Below are positions 63,289 to 64,000 of a stretch of DNA of 64,000 nucleotides, one piece after another. The notes beneath the pieces are model-generated. The model saw only the letters and a list, made by a program, of their open reading frames with translations, was not told where the DNA came from and made no database searches. Made by a program: the position numbers and the translations under genes. Each line of letters opens with the position of its first letter. The stretch's first letter is position 1. The DNA lies in assembly GCA_002786915.1 (NCBI GenBank), contig PCUV01000049.1:62001-126000 (forward strand), read 5' to 3'. Source of the stretch: Comamonadaceae bacterium CG12_big_fil_rev_8_21_14_0_65_59_15 (GTDB taxonomy: Bacteria; Pseudomonadota; Gammaproteobacteria; Burkholderiales; Burkholderiaceae_C).

Positions 63289-63954
63289 ATGATTCGTCTT
63301 CTTGTTGGCCTGGGCAACCCGGGCCCGGACTACGCTGGCACCCGGCACAATGCAGGCTTCTGGTGGCTGGACGCCGTCGCCCGCCAACTCAATGTTTCGT
63401 TGCAAATGGACAAGGCCTACCAGGGCCTGGTCGCACGAACCACGTTCCAGGGGCACCCACTGTGGCTGCTGCAACCGCAGACTTTCATGAACCTGAGCGG
63501 CCATTCTGTGGCCGCGCTGGCGCGCTTTTTCAAGATCGAGCCACAAGACATTTTGGTGGCGCACGACGAACTGGATATTGCGCCCGGTGAAGCCAAGCTC
63601 AAACTGGGCGGTGGACACGCCGGTCACAACGGTTTGCGTGACCTGCATGCGCAACTCGGCACAGACCAATATTGGCGCCTGCGCATCGGGGTGGGGCACC
63701 CCGGCAACAAGGCCGAAGTCATCCACTGGGTGCTCAAAAAACCCTCACCCGATCACCGGATTGCCATTGAACAAACCATCGACCGCGCCGCGGGGGCCCT
63801 GCCCTACTTGCTTGCGGACGACATGGCGCAAGCCACACGCCTGATACACACCAGCAAACCGCCCCGCCCCAAACCACCTAGACCCACCCCGAGCGATGCC
63901 GCCCGGGTTGCAGACAGACCGGCTGACGCAACAAACAGGGGGGATATGCCGTGA
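63289..63954 (+). CDS. pth: Peptidyl-tRNA hydrolase
   Basis: Pth frees tRNA from prematurely released peptidyl-tRNA. The 221-residue protein has [17 protein letters not shown] (with the catalytic His), [12 protein letters not shown], and [11 protein letters not shown] proline- and lysine-rich tail of about 25 residues extends beyond the usual length (about 195). Its stop overlaps the start of the next gene by 3 bases (GTGA). Confidence 0.96.
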   Translation: MIRLLVGLGNPGPDYAGTRHNAGFWWLDAVARQLNVSLQMDKAYQGLVARTTFQGHPLWLLQPQTFMNLSGHSVAALARFFKIEPQDILVAHDELDIAPGEAKLKLGGGHAGHNGLRDLHAQLGTDQYWRLRIGVGHPGNKAEVIHWVLKKPSPDHRIAIEQTIDRAAGALPYLLADDMAQATRLIHTSKPPRPKPPRPTPSDAARVADRPADATNRGDMP

Positions 63955-64000
63955 ACCGCCACCACATCCTGACTCTGTGTGTTTCTGCCATCTTGGGCAC
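63951..64000 (+). CDS. Exported protein of unknown function, 3' partial
   Basis: GTG 63951 overlaps the pth stop codon. The 16 visible residues ([16 protein letters not shown]) look like the start of a signal peptide. AGGGGGG lies 9 to 15 bases upstream. The rest lies beyond the window. Confidence 0.6.
   Translation, partial: MNRHHILTLCVSAILG

Overview
The window looks like a chromosomal segment of a Comamonadaceae-type betaproteobacterium (Burkholderiales), close to Rhodoferax or Polaromonas. The evidence is the high GC content, the gene order mutM / TPR protein - lolB - ispE - tRNA-Gln - prs - rplY - pth, the protein families, and short dispersed repeats that I remember as common in that family. 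The genus is an inference. There is no rRNA operon, prophage, complete insertion sequence or CRISPR array. Coding density is very high: no gene-free stretch exceeds about 210 bases.

Layout. 1-9.9 kb: partial rlmJ, a DsbA-fold isomerase, a DUF1289 protein, a YbaK-type deacylase and HMG-CoA lyase (minus strand), an HDOD protein convergent with a cNMP/CBS/DUF294 signalling protein, a DUF2721 protein, a HAD phosphatase, prfC and a ParDE-type toxin-antitoxin pair. 10-25.7 kb: a glycogen/maltodextrin locus of two converging operons, pgm-glgC-glgA-malQ (+) and glgP-glgB-glgX-P-type ATPase (-). 25.7-33.6 kb: ArgO-type exporter, sensor kinase and response regulator, pncC, pgpA, a zinc-ribbon protein on the opposite strand, thiL and a Gcr-type membrane protein. 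33.6-44.5 kb: apaG, a MASE3-PAS-GGDEF protein, pldA, a transglutaminase-like protein, rep, gshA and amn. 44.6-51.4 kb: a leucine-degradation (liu) operon (MCC beta, methylglutaconyl-CoA hydratase, MCC alpha) with a VapBC pair embedded in it and a divergent AraC regulator. 51.5-64 kb: tRNA-Arg, tRNA-CAU, hrcA, nadK-recN-rapZ, mutY-mutM, TPR protein-lolB-ispE, tRNA-Gln, prs, rplY, pth and the start of an exported protein.

How the genes work together. pgm, glgC and glgA convert glucose-6-phosphate to glycogen, glgB branches it, and glgP, glgX and malQ break it down or remodel it. The three liu genes handle the middle steps of leucine breakdown; the last step (HMG-CoA lyase) is encoded about 41 kb away. 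recN, mutY, mutM and rep serve DNA maintenance.

The most unusual signal is short repeats living inside genes. A roughly 57-bp element is read in the same frame, over the same 19 codons, in lolB (where it supplies the lipobox), a DUF1289 protein, thiL and probably pldA (where it supplies the signal peptide). Another copy lies in the other orientation inside the AraC gene, and one lies between the two glycogen operons. amn carries two in-frame copies of a 21-bp palindrome, and the MCC alpha gene carries two further in-frame inserts of different repeat classes. Genes here seem to tolerate, and perhaps reuse, repeat-derived peptides, somewhat like the Rickettsia palindromic elements.
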